64,000 nucleotides of DNA. Source: Ajuga chamaepitys (Eukaryota; Streptophyta; Magnoliopsida; Lamiales; Lamiaceae). The position numbers were made by a program, and so were the translations under genes. The DNA is taken from contig OY282500.1 in NCBI GenBank assembly GCA_958295605.1, positions 26,295,846 through 26,359,845 of the forward strand, read 5' to 3'. The notes under the pieces were generated by a model that worked only from the letters and a program-made list of their open reading frames with translations, had not been told where the DNA came from and ran no database searches. Shown piece after piece: positions 63,733 through 64,000 of this stretch (positions within the stretch are counted from its first letter, which is position 1; the number at the start of each line of letters is the position of its first letter).

Positions 63733-64000
63733 TAAGGAGGCTAATTCCACACTGGCTGTCACAGTTATTCTTTCTTGCATTAGGGAATCTGCCTCCCTGA
63801 TCTCGGGACACATGCACAACTCGGTTCGGGAGCTCAGCATTTTGACTCGGCTAGGTGTGCGTGGTGTTCCGTCTAAGCCTCTTCTGTTGAAGTCTGTCAC
63901 TTGGATTCCCCCCTCCCCTGCATGGATCAAGGTTAACACGGACGGTAGTGCCGAAGGGGCACCTGGCCTCACTTTTGGGGGAGGCATTTTTCGGAATTGC
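63722..64000 (+). pseudogene. Continuation of the LINE ORF in the +1 frame: linker and start of RNase H domain, 3' cut by window end
   Basis: The frame read from 63722 is open to the last base. It resumes the protein after the zinc-binding domain with YDKEANSTLAV, then WIPPSPAWIKVNTDGSA near 63902-63952. The aspartate of NTDGS is the expected first catalytic residue of RNase H, and GGGIFRN follows as in plant RNase H-like domains. One extra T in the run at 63722-63728 would account for the shift, since six Ts would join the frames. This is either a real disabling mutation or a homopolymer sequencing error. RNase H would remove the RNA strand of the hybrid. The remaining catalytic residues lie beyond the window. 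Confidence 0.85.

Larger units (their letters stand above)
61333..64000 (+). mobile_element. LINE (plant L1-like non-LTR retrotransposon), partial at both ends
   Basis: The gap removes the left side (any ORF1 and the endonuclease domain), and the window end cuts the right side. What remains is reverse transcriptase, the zinc-binding RVT domain and the start of RNase H, in the order usual for ORF2 of plant L1-like elements that carry RNase H. No 3' UTR, poly(A) tail or target-site duplication is visible. Confidence 0.93.

Noticed and set aside
61442..63987. Other open frames of 60-180 codons inside the LINE, on both strands.
   Set aside because: They are shadows of the RT frame without recognisable motifs. 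The longest (61748-62290) overlaps the RT catalytic core in another frame.

Overview
The window is almost entirely one tandem satellite array (1-61132), then a run of exactly 200 Ns (61133-61332), then the 3' part of a plant-type LINE (61333-64000). The only recognisable coding sequence is the LINE. Its L1-like reverse transcriptase, C-terminal zinc-binding RVT domain and RNase H start are typical of flowering-plant LINEs. The source is therefore most likely an angiosperm nuclear chromosome, in pericentromeric, centromeric or other heterochromatic satellite DNA. I do not recognise the satellite as a named family.

The satellite monomer is 200 bp and is itself five diverged subrepeats of 39, 39, 41, 41 and 40 bp, each built on a core like CTTGTTGATCCGAGAAG. 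By my hand count the array holds 307 monomers plus a 166-bp partial one. Its length is explained by 200 bp per monomer with three kinds of length variant: 37 monomers with one extra T, ten that lost exactly subrepeat 1 (161 bp), and one that lost exactly subrepeats 4 and 5 (119 bp). No transposon interrupts the array.

Monomers fall into about 18 variants (called A, B, C and so on here) arranged in higher-order repeats (HORs). Using variant H as anchor (16 copies), the layout is as follows. A 14-mer block, itself a duplicated 7-mer, lies at 1-2802. Three 22-mer units of about 4.4 kb lie at 2803-16008. Four 12-mer units of exactly 2363 bp lie at 16009-25460, followed by a copy enlarged by 400 bp (25461-28223). 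From 28224 to 51682 are composite units of 2162 to 4564 bp. From 51683 the array has no H, and the edge is more diverged. Within these, 3602-bp and 3201-bp tandem duplications share private mutations and must be recent. Chimeric monomers mark several crossover points.

The LINE is open over 800 codons from the gap edge to a stop at 63732. A one-base shift in a 7-T run then separates it from an RNase H reading frame that continues past the window end. Because of the gap, its adjacency to the satellite is a scaffolding claim and is not seen in the sequence. I found no other protein gene, RNA gene or CRISPR array.
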